Below the pieces are notes generated by a model. The model had not been told where the DNA came from. It did not search any database and worked only from the letters and a program-made list of their open reading frames with translations. From positions 868,001 to 932,000 of the forward strand of contig BSBN01000763.1 of NCBI GenBank assembly GCA_027924645.1: a DNA stretch of 64,000 nt, given 5' to 3'. This document shows, one piece after another, positions 34,758-46,529 of this stretch. How positions within the stretch are numbered: position 1 is the first letter of the stretch; each line of letters opens with the position of its first letter. The translations under genes were made by a program, and so were the position numbers. This stretch comes from Cunninghamia lanceolata. Lineage: Eukaryota > Streptophyta > Pinopsida > Cupressales > Cupressaceae.

Positions 34758-35958
34758 TTAATTCCTGGAGGAATTGTTACCACCAGATTTTAGTACGAAC
34801 CCATCACCATTGTTTATTGTATCTTTCTTTACCCAAGTCTTGTTCATTTCACTCCATATCTCATTCACATCAATTTTCTGTTTGCCTCTATCTTGTTTCT
34901 GCTCATCCAGTTTTCTGTTTACTGGACCTCTTCTTCCATTGTTCCTACTTCTACAGAATCTTGCAATATGACTAGATTTATTGCAGTTAAAGCACACAAC
35001 ATTTCTTTTCTTATAAACCTAATTTTCTCTTGATCTGCACTGATTAGCCATGTGTCCAAACCCATTGCAAACAAAACAGTAACCATTGAAAGAATTGCTA
35101 ATTCCTCTATTGTTAACATTATTCATTATCATATTTCTGCATTCATTTGATCTATGACCATACCTCTTACACTTGAAGCATTGACCGGAGAAGGATGGAT
35201 CATTTTGATTTACTCCGCTTTTGCACTGAGTAGCTCTATGACCAAATTTATTGCAATTGAAACAATTTCCATTGAATGATGGATATATTTGAGCATTAGG
35301 CTGTCTTACTAGAGGTTTTCTAGAACTGTTTCTCCTATTCCTTGGTTGAAAATTTCTTTGTCCGGATCTGGAGCTTTCACCTTTATCATATCCAAGATCA
35401 TGCTTGTCATCATCCTTTTTCTGACCTTCAATTAATGCTTCAAGTTTAGCTGAGCTTATCTTGAACTTCTCCTTATACTCATTTGCAATTTCTAGGTCAT
35501 GTCTGGGAGTGATAATCTGTCTCTCAAGTTCTCTCTCATTGTTTCTACTTTCTTGTAGATTAGATTCCAGGAGACCAACTATTCCATCCAATCTGTAGCA
35601 TTCTTCAGTTCTCTCTTTCAGATTTTGATTCATCTCTTCTTCATCTTTCTTCCTATCTTCAATTTCCTTGGTTAGTCTCATCACCCTAGTTTCCATCTCA
35701 TGTTTTAGAACAACAACTTCTTTAGCCAACTTTTCACATTCCTTTGTCTTCTCTTTTAGGGCCTTCTCTTCATAATGATTTCCCAGTTGAAGAGGTTGCT
35801 CCTTTCCTTTTGCATTGGATTTGCTCAAATTTTTTTTAGATCTCAATGAAGTCTTCAGCCTTTTTGAGATTATCTTGTAGCTCTTGGACTTCTGCCTTGG
35901 ACTGCTCAAGATCATCTAGGGTGAGATTAAGTTTCCCTTGAAGGTTATATTAATCCAT
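34758..35958 (-). pseudogene. Element B Gag-like ORF: coiled coil plus four CCHC knuckles
   Basis: From an ATG near 35958, about 60 bases after the primer-binding site, an initial segment (LDDLEQSKAEVQELQDNLKK) changes frame at an A-run near 35835. The main frame then stays open to 35019 and, past one TAG (35019-35021), to 34758. About 200 residues are heptad-like and charged, followed by a basic Arg/Asn/Ser region. CCHC zinc knuckles follow: CFNCNKFGHRATQC, CFKCKRYGHRSNEC, CFVCNGFGHMANQC and CFNCNKSSHIARFC. Knuckles bind retroelement RNA in the particle. The usual copia Gag N-terminal domain (UBN2-like) is not apparent; a coiled coil stands in its place. Protease motifs do not follow. Confidence 0.85.
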
Positions 35959-36013
35959 TTTTACTACCTTCCCAGATCTCCCTTAAGCTGTTAAACTTTT
36001 TCAAAGGAACCTC

Positions 36014-36025
36014 ACTCTGATACCA
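36014..36025 (-). other. Primer-binding site of element B
   Basis: The minus strand reads TGGTATCAGAGT, one mismatch from the initiator tRNA-Met site, two bases inside the right LTR. Confidence 0.85.
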
Positions 36026-36027
36026 AT

Positions 36028-37131
36028 TGTTGGATTAGGTCCAGACAACTGAGAGGGGGGGGGGGCGAATCAGTTGTCACACAATTTAACAATTTCTACC
36101 TTTTGATCTTTCTTTACAACTTATAGTCAAATCAATGATATAAATATTTCAGCATTAATCAATAACACATAAGCAGAAACATAAACAACACACTTGACAC
36201 TAATATTTTTGATATGGAAACCTGGTTAAGGGAAAAACCACGGTGGGGTTAACCTGCAAAGATTATACTCTGTTAAAAGTATTACAATGGGAATGCACAT
36301 GTATTTGGGCTCACTGCCCAGAGCTCACTACTCAAAGGAAGGGTCACTGCCTATAGGAAGAGAATTACAATAAATTTGAACTAAAATTTAGCATCTATCA
36401 ATCTGGAGTTCAGTTTTGGTTAAGCATAGAAAACTGACTTGACACACTTCATCCTTACTTTGCTCCTCTTATTGCTTTGCTAACATTTGAACTTTTGATC
36501 TCTGCTCTTTTTAGAACTACACCATAGTCACAAATACCATGATTAAATCATCTAATTCCATCAGATTTATATATCGGCAACATGATCTACAATCATTTTA
36601 CCAGTCAGTTTCAAGAACATTTAGAGCTTTGTTGAGTACTCTGCCTTGTCGGCTAGATCCATACTAATGTGAGATGCGCACCAAAACATGCACTCGTAGA
36701 TCATCAATCATGTTGGCTACCATCACTGATCATCACCAATTTCACAATAAACAACTTCTATACATCCAAAATTAAGAACATTCACAAGGTCGGCCTGTTC
36801 TTCTTCTGTCTGTTCTATCAAACTGAAACCTGATACTTAGAAGCTAATATCTTTTAGGTCCTTCATCACCAAAGGACAAAACTCTGGGTTTAGAGTGTCT
36901 TGATAATGCTTACAACTACCTTAGATTCATTGCAAACCATGCCTTTCCATTGGAGAGATCCGGATCAAGATACCGGACCCTGTCACCTGCTCTATTCATA
37001 ACTGCTCGGACTTAGACAAATTTTGATTCTGACTTCTGGTGTGAACAAATTGTGATATGTGGATGATTGGGATGATCTTATTGCGATCAATGACAACACC
37101 TATCAATGCGAAGCAGTGTCTCTTGCTAATA
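36028..37131 (-). mobile_element. 5' LTR of element B
   Basis: The right LTR in plus coordinates, the promoter-bearing 5' LTR of the minus-strand element. The outer end is CTAATA instead of CCAACA, both changes C to T in plus orientation. Confidence 0.85.
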
Positions 37132-38037
37132 GAGATACCCTTGTGTTGTTTTCCAAAATTCTTCGATGAGGGATCTCAAGGCTTCAACAACAACTTTTTC
37201 TTTCCATTGGAGTCCCCCAGAGAATGCCCACAATTCATTGGTGTTTGGGTCCTCAACTCTTTCACCTCTTCTAACGGCTCTCATTAGAGTTTTTCTACTT
37301 ATTTTCAATTCTCGATTTGTCTTTCTAGTGAGACGAGCTTTGTTTATTTGTTGGCTTACTATTGTCGATGTAATGACACGTCATGTGACATTACTATCCT
37401 TGGTTCATGAGGTGGAACCCACACTCACATATGCACTCATTAGATTCTTGACAATTGTTTTTTGACTTGAGGCATCTAATGTTCTTAGGCCAAGAATCTT
37501 CATAGCGGGCCTAAATTTTAGATTTCTCATCAATTCAACCAATAGTTGACATCTTCTAGTTTCATTTAAATTCTCAAAGAATGATTTCTATATCTTATTC
37601 GCATATCTCTAGCAAGTGCATGTGGGAATCTTATCCTGCATGGGCTTCAACACATTCTAATTGATATCGATTAGAAACTTAGGCTTCCTATGCAAAATTC
37701 TAGGAGATGTTTTAATTGGTAAAGTTGACTCAACATTAAGAATTTATTCAATATTTACTTGAGATGGGATAGATTACGTACCTTCAATTGGAGATGAAAA
37801 AGATGAAAAGGCTTGAAGTTGAGATGGAGAAGATGGTGAACCTTCAACTTGACGTGTGAATGATGTCGTGCCACCAAGTTGAGAAGAAAATGAAGATGTA
37901 CCTTCTACTTCACCTGTGAAAGATGGAGTGTCTCCAATTTTAGAAGATAATGATGGTGTTCCTTCAACTTGACTTGTGGATGATGGAGTGCCTCCAACTT
38001 GGAGATTCACTTTCCTCATTGCACGGAGGTTTTGCAT
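37132..38037 (-). pseudogene. Upstream half of the gene relic split by element B
   Basis: The minus-strand open piece 38037-37774 begins MQNLRAMRKVNLQVGG and is followed by a run of 10-residue Ser/Thr/Gly repeats. Broken reading follows, then 37308-37132, with RVEDPNTNELWAFSGGLQWK and SLIEEFWKTTQGY. At 37132 element B intervenes; beyond it (29663 downward) the reading continues NAKDVVRRRIGC. A target duplication surrounds B, so the two halves were once adjacent. Several stops and frame changes show it was or became dead. It is not identified; a transposon-encoded protein is possible. Confidence 0.5.
37779..38010. repeat. 30-bp minisatellite encoding 10-residue repeats
   Basis: Seven units of about 30 bp. 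On the minus strand they read variations of QVEGTPSLSS. The period keeps the frame, which fits an expressed repeat domain before decay. Confidence 0.75.
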
Positions 38038-38301
38038 TCGTTCCCTTTGTGCCGTAATTCCATCTCTCTCTTAGCTTCATTAGATGTGTCATGTTTCTCT
38101 TCAATTGGCAATGGCGGATTGTCTTCTTGTATGGTTCATGATTTCCTACTTTCCTGAATTTGCCTCATTCTTTCTCTTTTCCTCTCATTCTCAGCTTCAT
38201 GCTCTTCTGGTGTTAGAGTCTTTGCTCATTTCCTCAGCATGATGATGATTTCTACAAGCATGATGAATAAGACAATGATAATTATAACTTTTATAATCCC
38301 T

Positions 38302-38560
38302 AATCAACATTGATATAATAGGACCATAAATGATATATCAATCATAAATGACTAATCAATAATGGTATAACAGTCATAAATGACTGATCAACATTGATAT
38401 AACAGTCATAATTGACTGATCAACAATGATATAACAACCATAAATGACTGATCAACAATGATATAACAGCCATAAATGACTGATCAACAATGATATAACA
38501 GTCATAAATGACTGACCAACAATGATATAACAGTCATAAATGACTGATCAACCTTCATGC
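38302..38560. repeat. 32-bp tandem repeat, about eight copies
   Basis: The unit is close to TGATCAACAATGATATAACA followed by GTCATAAATGAC. Copies in the centre are nearly identical and the left end is more diverged. Confidence 0.9.
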
Positions 38561-41500
38561 AACTTCTAAAAATGGTGTTAAAATGACTAGATTATGATTG
38601 TCCTCTCAATATCATATCATATTAGTCATAAGAACAATTGGGTCTATCTTTATGCTATAAGGTTATCATTAACAACATTGAAATGGTGTCACATGAGATG
38701 CAAGAACAATCATGAGTACTATGATTGCTATCCTTTACCAAAAGATTTTATCACATGACCTATGAATATGATTGCCATGCTATCAAAAGGAGAAACAATG
38801 CTAGTATAGAGAATAAAACCCTCATCTTTGAATATGGAAGGTGTTGTTAATAAGATGGCAATTATGGTCTTTTCTTACAAGGGGTATTTTAATAGTTGGA
38901 GAAGACTATTATAACAATCAGATGCTTACCAACCCATGCACAAAAGGATTGTTGTTCATCGCAATGTACTCTATTCTCACATGATAGAGCAGTCAACTGG
39001 GACACAAGACTATCCAAATGATTGATATTGGTGGATGAAGGTCATTAGAGAATTGTTAAGACATCAAGAGGAATATTAAGTGCATTGGTTGTGTAATGAA
39101 GGTACAAGTTGGTTTCATGTCATGAGGTGGACAGAAGATCTAAGAAGGAGATCAAGAGGCTACATGAAGGCAACAAAATAGTAGAAAGGGTGGCAATAAG
39201 CAGCCATGATTATGGAAGGACATTGCAAGTAGTCTGATTTATGACAAAGAGATTTGAAGGGCTATTTGGAGGCCATGATTGGACTGATTATATACAGATT
39301 GGAATTGTCAAGCACCTTAAATGGACTATCAACAGAACTAGGACTATCATGACAGTCAATAGGAACATCAAACAAGGTATGAAGATAATTTGATATCTTG
39401 TCAAGGTGTAAAGGAGGGGTTTTCTAGGAATAACGAGGTGCAAAAATTCAGGGCATAGTTCTATTTCATGATGACAAATTGCTAAGTATGGAGGTCATGT
39501 TGAGGGAAAAGACTATCAAATTGAGCTATATGACTATTACAAATAGCCACATAGACTGTCCCATCATAAACATAGAAGACTATTGTCACATCATAATGAG
39601 AGTTCTCATGTGGAGAAAGAGAGGTTGCAAGATCAACAATGACGAGTTTGGTATTTTATGCTTGAAGAGTACAATGACAAGTGGTTACAAACGTGAACCA
39701 ATGCCTTAATATTGAAAAATCATACTCTCATGTTTGTGTTTTACAAATTATTAGCCTAAGATGCACAAGACCATGCCCATGAAGGTTTGAGTACCATACA
39801 ACACAAATGTTAATATTATTATGTTTTTTGTTAATTTTCAACCACACTTATTGCAAACCAATACTAGCACACATGTATGTGATCCATGGTTCCACAAGTA
39901 AGACATTGTAGGATTGTTTATTGACTTAATTATCATTTTCATGACTAGAAACTTAAGAGTAAATTTATAGTTCTACTAATTTCATAATGTTATAGAACCC
40001 CTTCCAATTATGCATAAACTTTGTTTTTTATGGAATATGTTGAGGAACAAATTCAATTTTGGTTCATGAATTATGATTCCCTTGATCATTTGTAGTATTG
40101 GAAATGAGGATTCCATCAAAGTGTATACCAATGAGAAAGTATCATTTAAATATACAATGCAAGAGAGTGGACATGAAGCTACTGTAACACCATTCTTATA
40201 GTTGGTAATAAGAAAGAAGATATCAATTGTGTGATGTTGTTTCATCCAATGAAAAGTTTTGGATATTGTCTACAACACAAAAACTCTTAAATCCTCTAGG
40301 TGTATAAGCTTAAGGAGATAACTAGTGCTACAAAAACTCATCCAAAATTAGGAAGTGTATTTTTATGATCAATTTATTTCCCTTATGCTAGATCACAATT
40401 ATGTTTTGGATGATAAGATTAGATGATGATGTGACATGATTGGTAGTTTTCTTTGACAAAAAAGACTTTTACAAGTCTATGGTGTCATATCGAACTTCTA
40501 GAATCAATAGTGTTTGTGAACTTTTTTAGAATCAATAGTTCTACAAACTTCTTATTTTCAACAGAGTTAGGGTTAAGGCAGAATAAGAAGGTGATGAAAT
40601 TCAAGGCAGAATAACAAGGTGCAGAAATTTAGCGCAGAAATTCTCATGTATGGAGCACATTTTCCTCATGATTAGTGAGGTGACTCATACTATGACTCTC
40701 CTAACTTCTCTAAATCAGTCTCCAAGGTTTGACTATGCATGAATAAACTACCGTAATCAATATTCAATATTTGAATAACAAAATAATAAACCCTAGGATT
40801 CTAGATCTTGATGACAACATCCATAACGCACTTGATTGTCATGTCATCTCTCACTAGTGTTACTAATGTAATTTCTCATGAACATGATAGTCCTTGATTG
40901 TTACAACAGTAAGCGCCCTTGAAGCCTTCATACAACTTCTAAAAATTGTGTTAAAATGACTAGATTCTGATTGTACAAGAATACATGACCAAGTTGGTGA
41001 AGGAGATTTGTTGTCATTTATGAGCTATGATTGTCATAATCATTGGAGGCATTGTCATAAATGGAGTTGTGTAGGATGTAATGTTGTTTGGGACAAACTT
41101 AGGACTGTTATAGGCACTAAATGTTTGGATAGTTAAAGGAAAGTCTTATCAACAAAAGAATAATCAATCCTAAAACCTCTCTTAACTATTATGACAATGA
41201 TACCCATGCTATGTGACATTAAATGCATTTGAGGATTATTAGGGTTAAACCATTATAATTTCTTGTCATTAGAGGAAAAGAGTAGGGAGGTTGTCATGGA
41301 TCTTAAGGATAATTGGAATTGTCATGTGGTTAGTATGGTCAATTGACCTTTAAGGACTTGAACTTGTTACATACTAAGAAATTTGTGGATTGTTCTTGAG
41401 ATCTTGTTGAAGAGTTTGATCATAAATTGATAAGATAGTGATAGAAGCCTATGTGGTAACCATGCATTGAGAGTCAAATTGCGCTAGATGACTATTACAA

Positions 41501-42440
41501 ACAACCACATAGACTGTCACATCATAAACATAGAAGACTATCATGAAACTCTAGATCACTATTAAGCTCAAATATTCAAAATATGCAATAGGCTCTCACT
41601 ACTCTATTCACGTGGAAGATTACTACATCAAATGCAAAGGTATTGGCACTTTGGGAGAAGACAATCATAGTTTGTAAGTTGAATGACCAAGAGGATGATA
41701 GTGACAACTCATTACTATATGAGAACCAAATATATATCAGATTTGCAGCATCAATAGCAGAAGATACAACAAATTCAATGATATAGTTCAAATTCAAGAT
41801 ACAACAAATTCTATTAATGATTCAAGATACAACAAAATAATATATATATATATATATATATCATATTTTAATGATTCTAATTCTATTAATACACATAATG
41901 ATGACTTTATTAACTTAGATAGTTCCACATTTATTGATTGTGAGTGTTCTAAAGGACATAAAGTGAATTAATTTGGACATAAAGAACATACCTTAGAATT
42001 CGATATTCAAGTTGACCAATCCTCAAAAATTTGGCTTCAAAATCCTTAAATTGTTCTTTTTCGTAAGTTTGATTATGAAATCTATATAACTCTAGAATAG
42101 GATTAGTGAAATTTATGGAAAAAACAAACATATATCATCAAATTCAATCTATATTAATGGTAATTAGCTTTGAAACACTATGAAACATGAAATTTTTAGT
42201 TTAAATAATCAAATTTTGTCCAAAAACATGCAAAATTAGTTCTTCTACGTTGAAAAAACAAAAAAGGCGGTGTATTGATCAAAAAATGATTCTTAATATG
42301 TCAAAAACATGAAAAAGTGTTTTCTTGTCTGATAGCACACATGAAAAGTAGGGAATAATAGACATGTGGGGTTTGAATCATGGATCCCACATGATTTTTT
42401 TCCATTTTTTTGATTCCCATAACACGAGCGCATTCTAGGA
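38561..42440. other. No recognisable gene; internal dispersed duplications
   Basis: About 3.9 kb without coding character. Two sequence pairs recur: near 38553 and 40926 (CAACTTCTAAAAATGGTGTT-like), and near 39530 and 41489 (CACATAGACTGTC, CATCATAAACATAGAAGAC). A (TA)n run lies at about 41839-41860. Confidence 0.55.
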
Positions 42441-42850
42441 AGCATGAAACATTAAGCTTTCATTCCAACCAAATTCATTCCTAATCAATCCCAAATCATC
42501 CCTAATCCATTCAATTACATCTCTAATCATCCCTTAACCACTTCACACCATCCCAAATCACATTCAAATCAATTTAACTTCATCCCTAATCATTTTCAAA
42601 TCAACCTGGATTTCATCTCAAATACCATCCCTAAACTATCCCTAAATCATTCTAATCATTCCCTAATCAGCCCTAAACCACTTCACACCATCACTAAAAC
42701 CATTCTAATCATTGCCAAATAATTCCTAATCTAGTCAATTTCACCTCTCATCATCCCTAAACCAATCCATTTCATCCCAACTCCATCCCAAATCAATCTG
42801 AGCTCCATCTCAAACCATCCCAAAAATAATCAAAATATAAAAAAAACCTC
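42441..42850. repeat. CATCCCTAATC-type low-complexity tract
   Basis: Degenerate short-period sequence built on CATCCCTAAATCAATC. The complementary composition (GGATTAGGATGG) dominates 44170-45180. Confidence 0.7.
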
Positions 42851-43079
42851 ACCAGGAGCCATTAGAACATCATAAGCACCAATCTGTTAGTCATTTGCAT
42901 CATTATGTATATCATATGTGCCAATCTGGTCCTTAGTAGCACCTACCTATCAATCACAAGCGTCATTCTACACCTAGCCACTCATAGGTGTCATTCTACC
43001 CTCTATCAGCCACATGAGCCATCATAACATCATAAGCGCCAATATGTCAGTCATTTGCACCATTCTTACATCATATGTA

Positions 43080-44160
43080 CCAACCATAAACCCTAAACCT
43101 GATAAACCCTAAACCCGATCAACACTAAAGCCCTATCTCCTTGTCTCTATCATCCCTCTACCTCTCAATCTCTCTGCCTATGTCTCTGGCCATGTCCCTC
43201 ATCCTCTATCTCCCTATCTCCCCCTCTCTAAACTCCTAACCCCTAAACCCTAAACCCTATCAACCCTAAATCTGATCAACCCTAAACCCCTATCTCCTTG
43301 TCTCTATCATCCATCTACCTCTCAATCTCCCTGCCTATGTCTCTGGTCATGTCCCTCACCCTCTATCTCCCTATCTCTCCCTTTCTAAACTCCTAACCCC
43401 TAAACCCTAAACCCTATCAACTCTAAACCCAGTCAACCCTAAACCCCTATCTCCTTGTCTCTATCATCCCTCTACCTCTCAATCTCTCTGCCTATGTCTC
43501 TGGCCATGTCCCTCAGCCTCTATCTCCCTATCTCTCCCTCTCTAAACTCCTAACCCCTAAACCCTAAACCCAATCAACCCTAAACTCGATCAACTGTAAA
43601 CCCTATCTCCTTGTCTCTATCATCCCTTTACCTCTCAATCTCTCTGCCTATGTCTCTGGCCATCTCCCTCACCCTTTATCTCCCTATCTCTCCCCTCGGT
43701 CTCCTCTATATCTCCCTATCGGTCCTCTCTCTCTAAACCCTAACCTAAACCTCTAAACCTTAACCCCTAACCCCTAAACCATAAACCCTAAGTTACCCTT
43801 TATTTAAATAATGCCCCTAACCCCTAACCCCTAAACCCTACAACCAAGCAACCCTAAACCCCTAAACCATAAACCCTAGATGCAACCCTAAACCTCTATC
43901 TCCCTATCTCTCCCAATATCTATCGATCCCCTCGCTCTCTCTCTCTCTCTCAACCCTAAACCCTAAACTTGAGCAACCCTAAACCCTAAACCATAAACCC
44001 AAGCATCCCTAAACCCCTAAACCCTAACCCAAAACCCTAAATAATTCCCCTAAACCCTAACCCAAAACCCTAAACCCTAAACTTGAGCAACCCTAAACTC
44101 ATAAATGTCAAATAATGCCCCTGACCCTTAAACCTCGAGCAACCAGGCTAAACCCCTAAA
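43080..44160. repeat. Interstitial telomere-like CCCTAAA tracts with a 157-bp higher-order repeat
   Basis: Many degenerate copies of CCCTAAA/CCCCTAAACC, the plant telomere unit in C-strand form. Within them the block CTATCTCCTTGTCTCTATCA recurs at 43133, 43290, 43447 and 43603, giving about four tandem units of 156-157 bp. The same telomere-like words return at 45190-45420. Confidence 0.85.
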
Positions 44161-44169
44161 CATATAGTT

Positions 44170-45180
44170 CGATAGGAGATGATGGAGGATCAATGGGAAA
44201 TGGATGTAGAATTCTTGGATCTTGATTATCAAATTATCCTCATTGGGGTGTGATTTGATAGGATTCGAGGTATTTGTTTGATTATCTATGTTTTCTTGGG
44301 GACCAAGTGTCCCATCATAGGATATTGATGGATAATGAATAGGACTAGTGGGATGATGGATAGGGCTAATGGGATGATGGATAGGAGTGATGTGGGTTAC
44401 TTTCTCATGGATAAGATCTTGATCATAGATAATATCTTGATCACATGGAGGATGAGCATGGATAGCGCAATATTAGATATGGATAGGGTAAGTGGGGATG
44501 CATTGATATTCATTGGATTGGGGAGTAAGAGGTGGTGATGTGGGTTCACTAGGAGATGTTGGAGGATCAATGATGGGATCGATTTAGAGGGGTTGACCAT
44601 GAGATGGTAAGGGATCTAGGATTGGATTAGATGGGATGATTAGATTTTGATTAGGATGGGTGGTTGGTGTTTCCACATGCTTTGGACTAGGCTCTTAACA
44701 TAGCTATTGGGTTTCTTAGAAGGATGTGATGGGTTCTTGGAATGATCAATAATCATTGGATGTTTGACAAAATGGCTACATGATGGGGTTTGACTTGGAC
44801 TTATGGTAGGAGACTCTTCCATGAAATGGATAGACATACCTGAGTGGATGATGGTGTTTGAGTGGTAGACATGTTATTATGAGGTTAGGATTAGGATTGA
44901 GTGAATGGATATAGGAGGGGATGGATTAGGATTGAGAGTGTTAGAGGGGCATGAAATTGGATCACTGGATGTGGATGGCTCCATAACTTTGCTTTTATTC
45001 TTGGATTTTGTAAAGTCTTTGGAGAAAAATTTTCAAGCGTTCATGGGTTGATGGATTAGAGCTTAGAATGTTTGATGGTGGATTAGATGGTGAGTTATAT
45101 GATGGATGGATGATAGGGATTTATGGATTAGAAGATGGGTGGACTTATAATGCATTAGAATTAGGAGGATTGGAGGGAAA
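44170..45180. repeat. GGATGATGG/GGATTAG purine-rich low-complexity tract
   Basis: Short-period G/A/T-rich sequence with GGGATGATGGATAGG and similar words. Open frames across it are products of low complexity. Confidence 0.7.
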
Positions 45181-45458
45181 TTATAAAATAATTCCCCTTT
45201 AACCCTAACCCCTAAACCCTAAACTTGAGCAACCCTAGAAACTCATAAACCCTAACCCCTAAAGGTCTGAGCAACCCTAAAATAATAAACCATAAATATG
45301 TGGGCCTGAATAAGGCCCCTAAAACCTAACCCCTAAACCATAAACTTGAGCAACTCTAAACCCCTAAACCCTAAATAATTCCACTAAACCCTAAACTTAA
45401 GCAACCCTAAACTCATAAACCTGACCAACCCTCTCTCTCTCTCCAAAACAAGAAAACT

Positions 45459-45595
<137 letters not shown>

Positions 45596-45779
45596 TATCA
45601 CCCTATCTCTCCCCTCTATCTCCATCCTCTCTCCCTCTTCCTCCCTCTTCTCTCCCATGTCGACAAAGAATATGGAAACGATAAATCTAGGACATGCAAA
45701 GAGGGATGAGGATATAAATTGGGATGATGAAATGGAAACAAGATAATTTATGAAATTTCATTGGATGGGAAGAATGATG

Positions 45780-46240
45780 AGGAAAGGTAGAGAGGGGAGG
45801 GAAGTAGAGAGTGAGAGAGAGGGTATGAGGTAGAGAGGGGAGGGAAGTAGAGAGTGAGAAAGGGTAGGAGGTAGACAGGGGAAGGAAGAAGAGAGAGAGG
45901 GTGGGAGGTAGATAGGGGAGGGAAGCAAATACTGAGAGAGAGGGTAGGAGGTAGATAGGGAAGGGAAATAGAGAGTGAGAAAGGGTAGGAGGGTAGAGAG
46001 GGGGGAGAAGAGAGTGAGAGAGAAGGTAGGAGGTAGAGAGGCAAGGGAAGCAGAGACTCAGAAAGAGGGTAGGAGGTAGATAGGGGAGGGAAGTAGAGAG
46101 TGAGAGAGAGGGTAGAAGGTAGAGAGGGGAGGGAAGAATAGAGTGAGAGAGAAGGTAGGAGGTAGAGAGGGAAGGGAAGCAGAGACTCAGAGAGAAGGTA
46201 GGATGTAGAGAGGGGAGGGAAGTAGAGAGTGAGAGAGACG
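45780..46240. repeat. Homopurine minisatellite, about 40-bp units
   Basis: Repeated GGTAGGAGGTAGAGAGGGGA and GGGAAGTAGAGAGTGAGAGA with small variants. Almost all bases on the plus strand are purines, so triplex (H-DNA) formation is conceivable. The long Ser/Leu/Pro frames on the other strand are not genes. Confidence 0.85.
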
Positions 46241-46249
46241 ATAAGAAGT

Positions 46250-46435
46250 GTAGATGCCCTTGTAGACATGTATGTAAAGTGTGGAAGCATAGATAAGGCA
46301 TGTCAGTTGTATGACGTAATACCTCAAAGAGATGTTCTGTAATGGAATGCAATGATTGCAAGATATGCAAAAAATGGATTTGTTGAAAAGGCTTTAGAAA
46401 CTTTCAAGCAAATGCAATTGGCATGTGTCTAGCCA
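46250..46435 (+). pseudogene. Orphan PPR fragment
   Basis: The plus-strand reading gives LVDMYVKCGSIDKACQLYDV, then WNAMIARYAKNGFVEKALETF and KQMQLACV, with a TAA before WNAMIA and a TAG after ACV. It equals about 60 residues of the PPR triplet repeated at 24850-26880, but in the opposite orientation and about 20 kb away. It starts right after the homopurine minisatellite and ends right before a pair of near-palindromes. Confidence 0.85.
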
Positions 46436-46446
46436 AACATGCTCAG

Positions 46447-46526
46447 CATAACACGAGCATGTTATAATACACTTGCGTTATGTGAACTCACATAACACGA
46501 GCACGTTATAATGTGCTCACATTATG
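46447..46526. repeat. Pair of 36-bp near-palindromes
   Basis: 46447-46482 and 46491-46526 both begin CATAACACGAGC, have GTTATAAT at the centre and end in TTATG. Mismatches between arms are mostly transitions, as if perfect palindromes had lost C residues to T. Confidence 0.8.
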
Positions 46527-46529
46527 CTA

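Larger units (their letters stand above)
29664..37131 (-). mobile_element. Element B: non-autonomous LTR retrotransposon, minus strand
   Basis: LTRs of 1102 and 1104 bp (29664-30765, 36028-37131) start TGTTGGAT. The left one ends CCAACA and the right one CTAATA, two transitions away. Flanks GATAT and GAGAT form a 5-base target duplication with one mismatch. The primer-binding site is inside the right LTR and the polypurine tract inside the left, so transcription runs leftward. The internal region has a Gag-like coiled-coil/CCHC ORF, then a very long ORF of unknown function. There is no protease, RT, RNase H or integrase. Tork-like copia elements have similar LTR ends, primer and motifs (GTGGAAACCCGATTAAG), so mobilisation by a copia-type partner is likely. 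Confidence 0.88.

Noticed and set aside
38302..38560. CRISPR-like array
   Set aside because: Units are contiguous with no unique spacers and lie in plant nuclear DNA; this is a minisatellite.
43080..44160. A true chromosome end
   Set aside because: CCCTAAA copies are degenerate, mixed with CT-rich units and flanked by unrelated sequence on both sides, so they are interstitial.
45687..46370. Long Ser/Leu/Pro-rich open frames on the minus strand
   Set aside because: They run through the homopurine minisatellite in overlapping frames; open because the repeat lacks stops.
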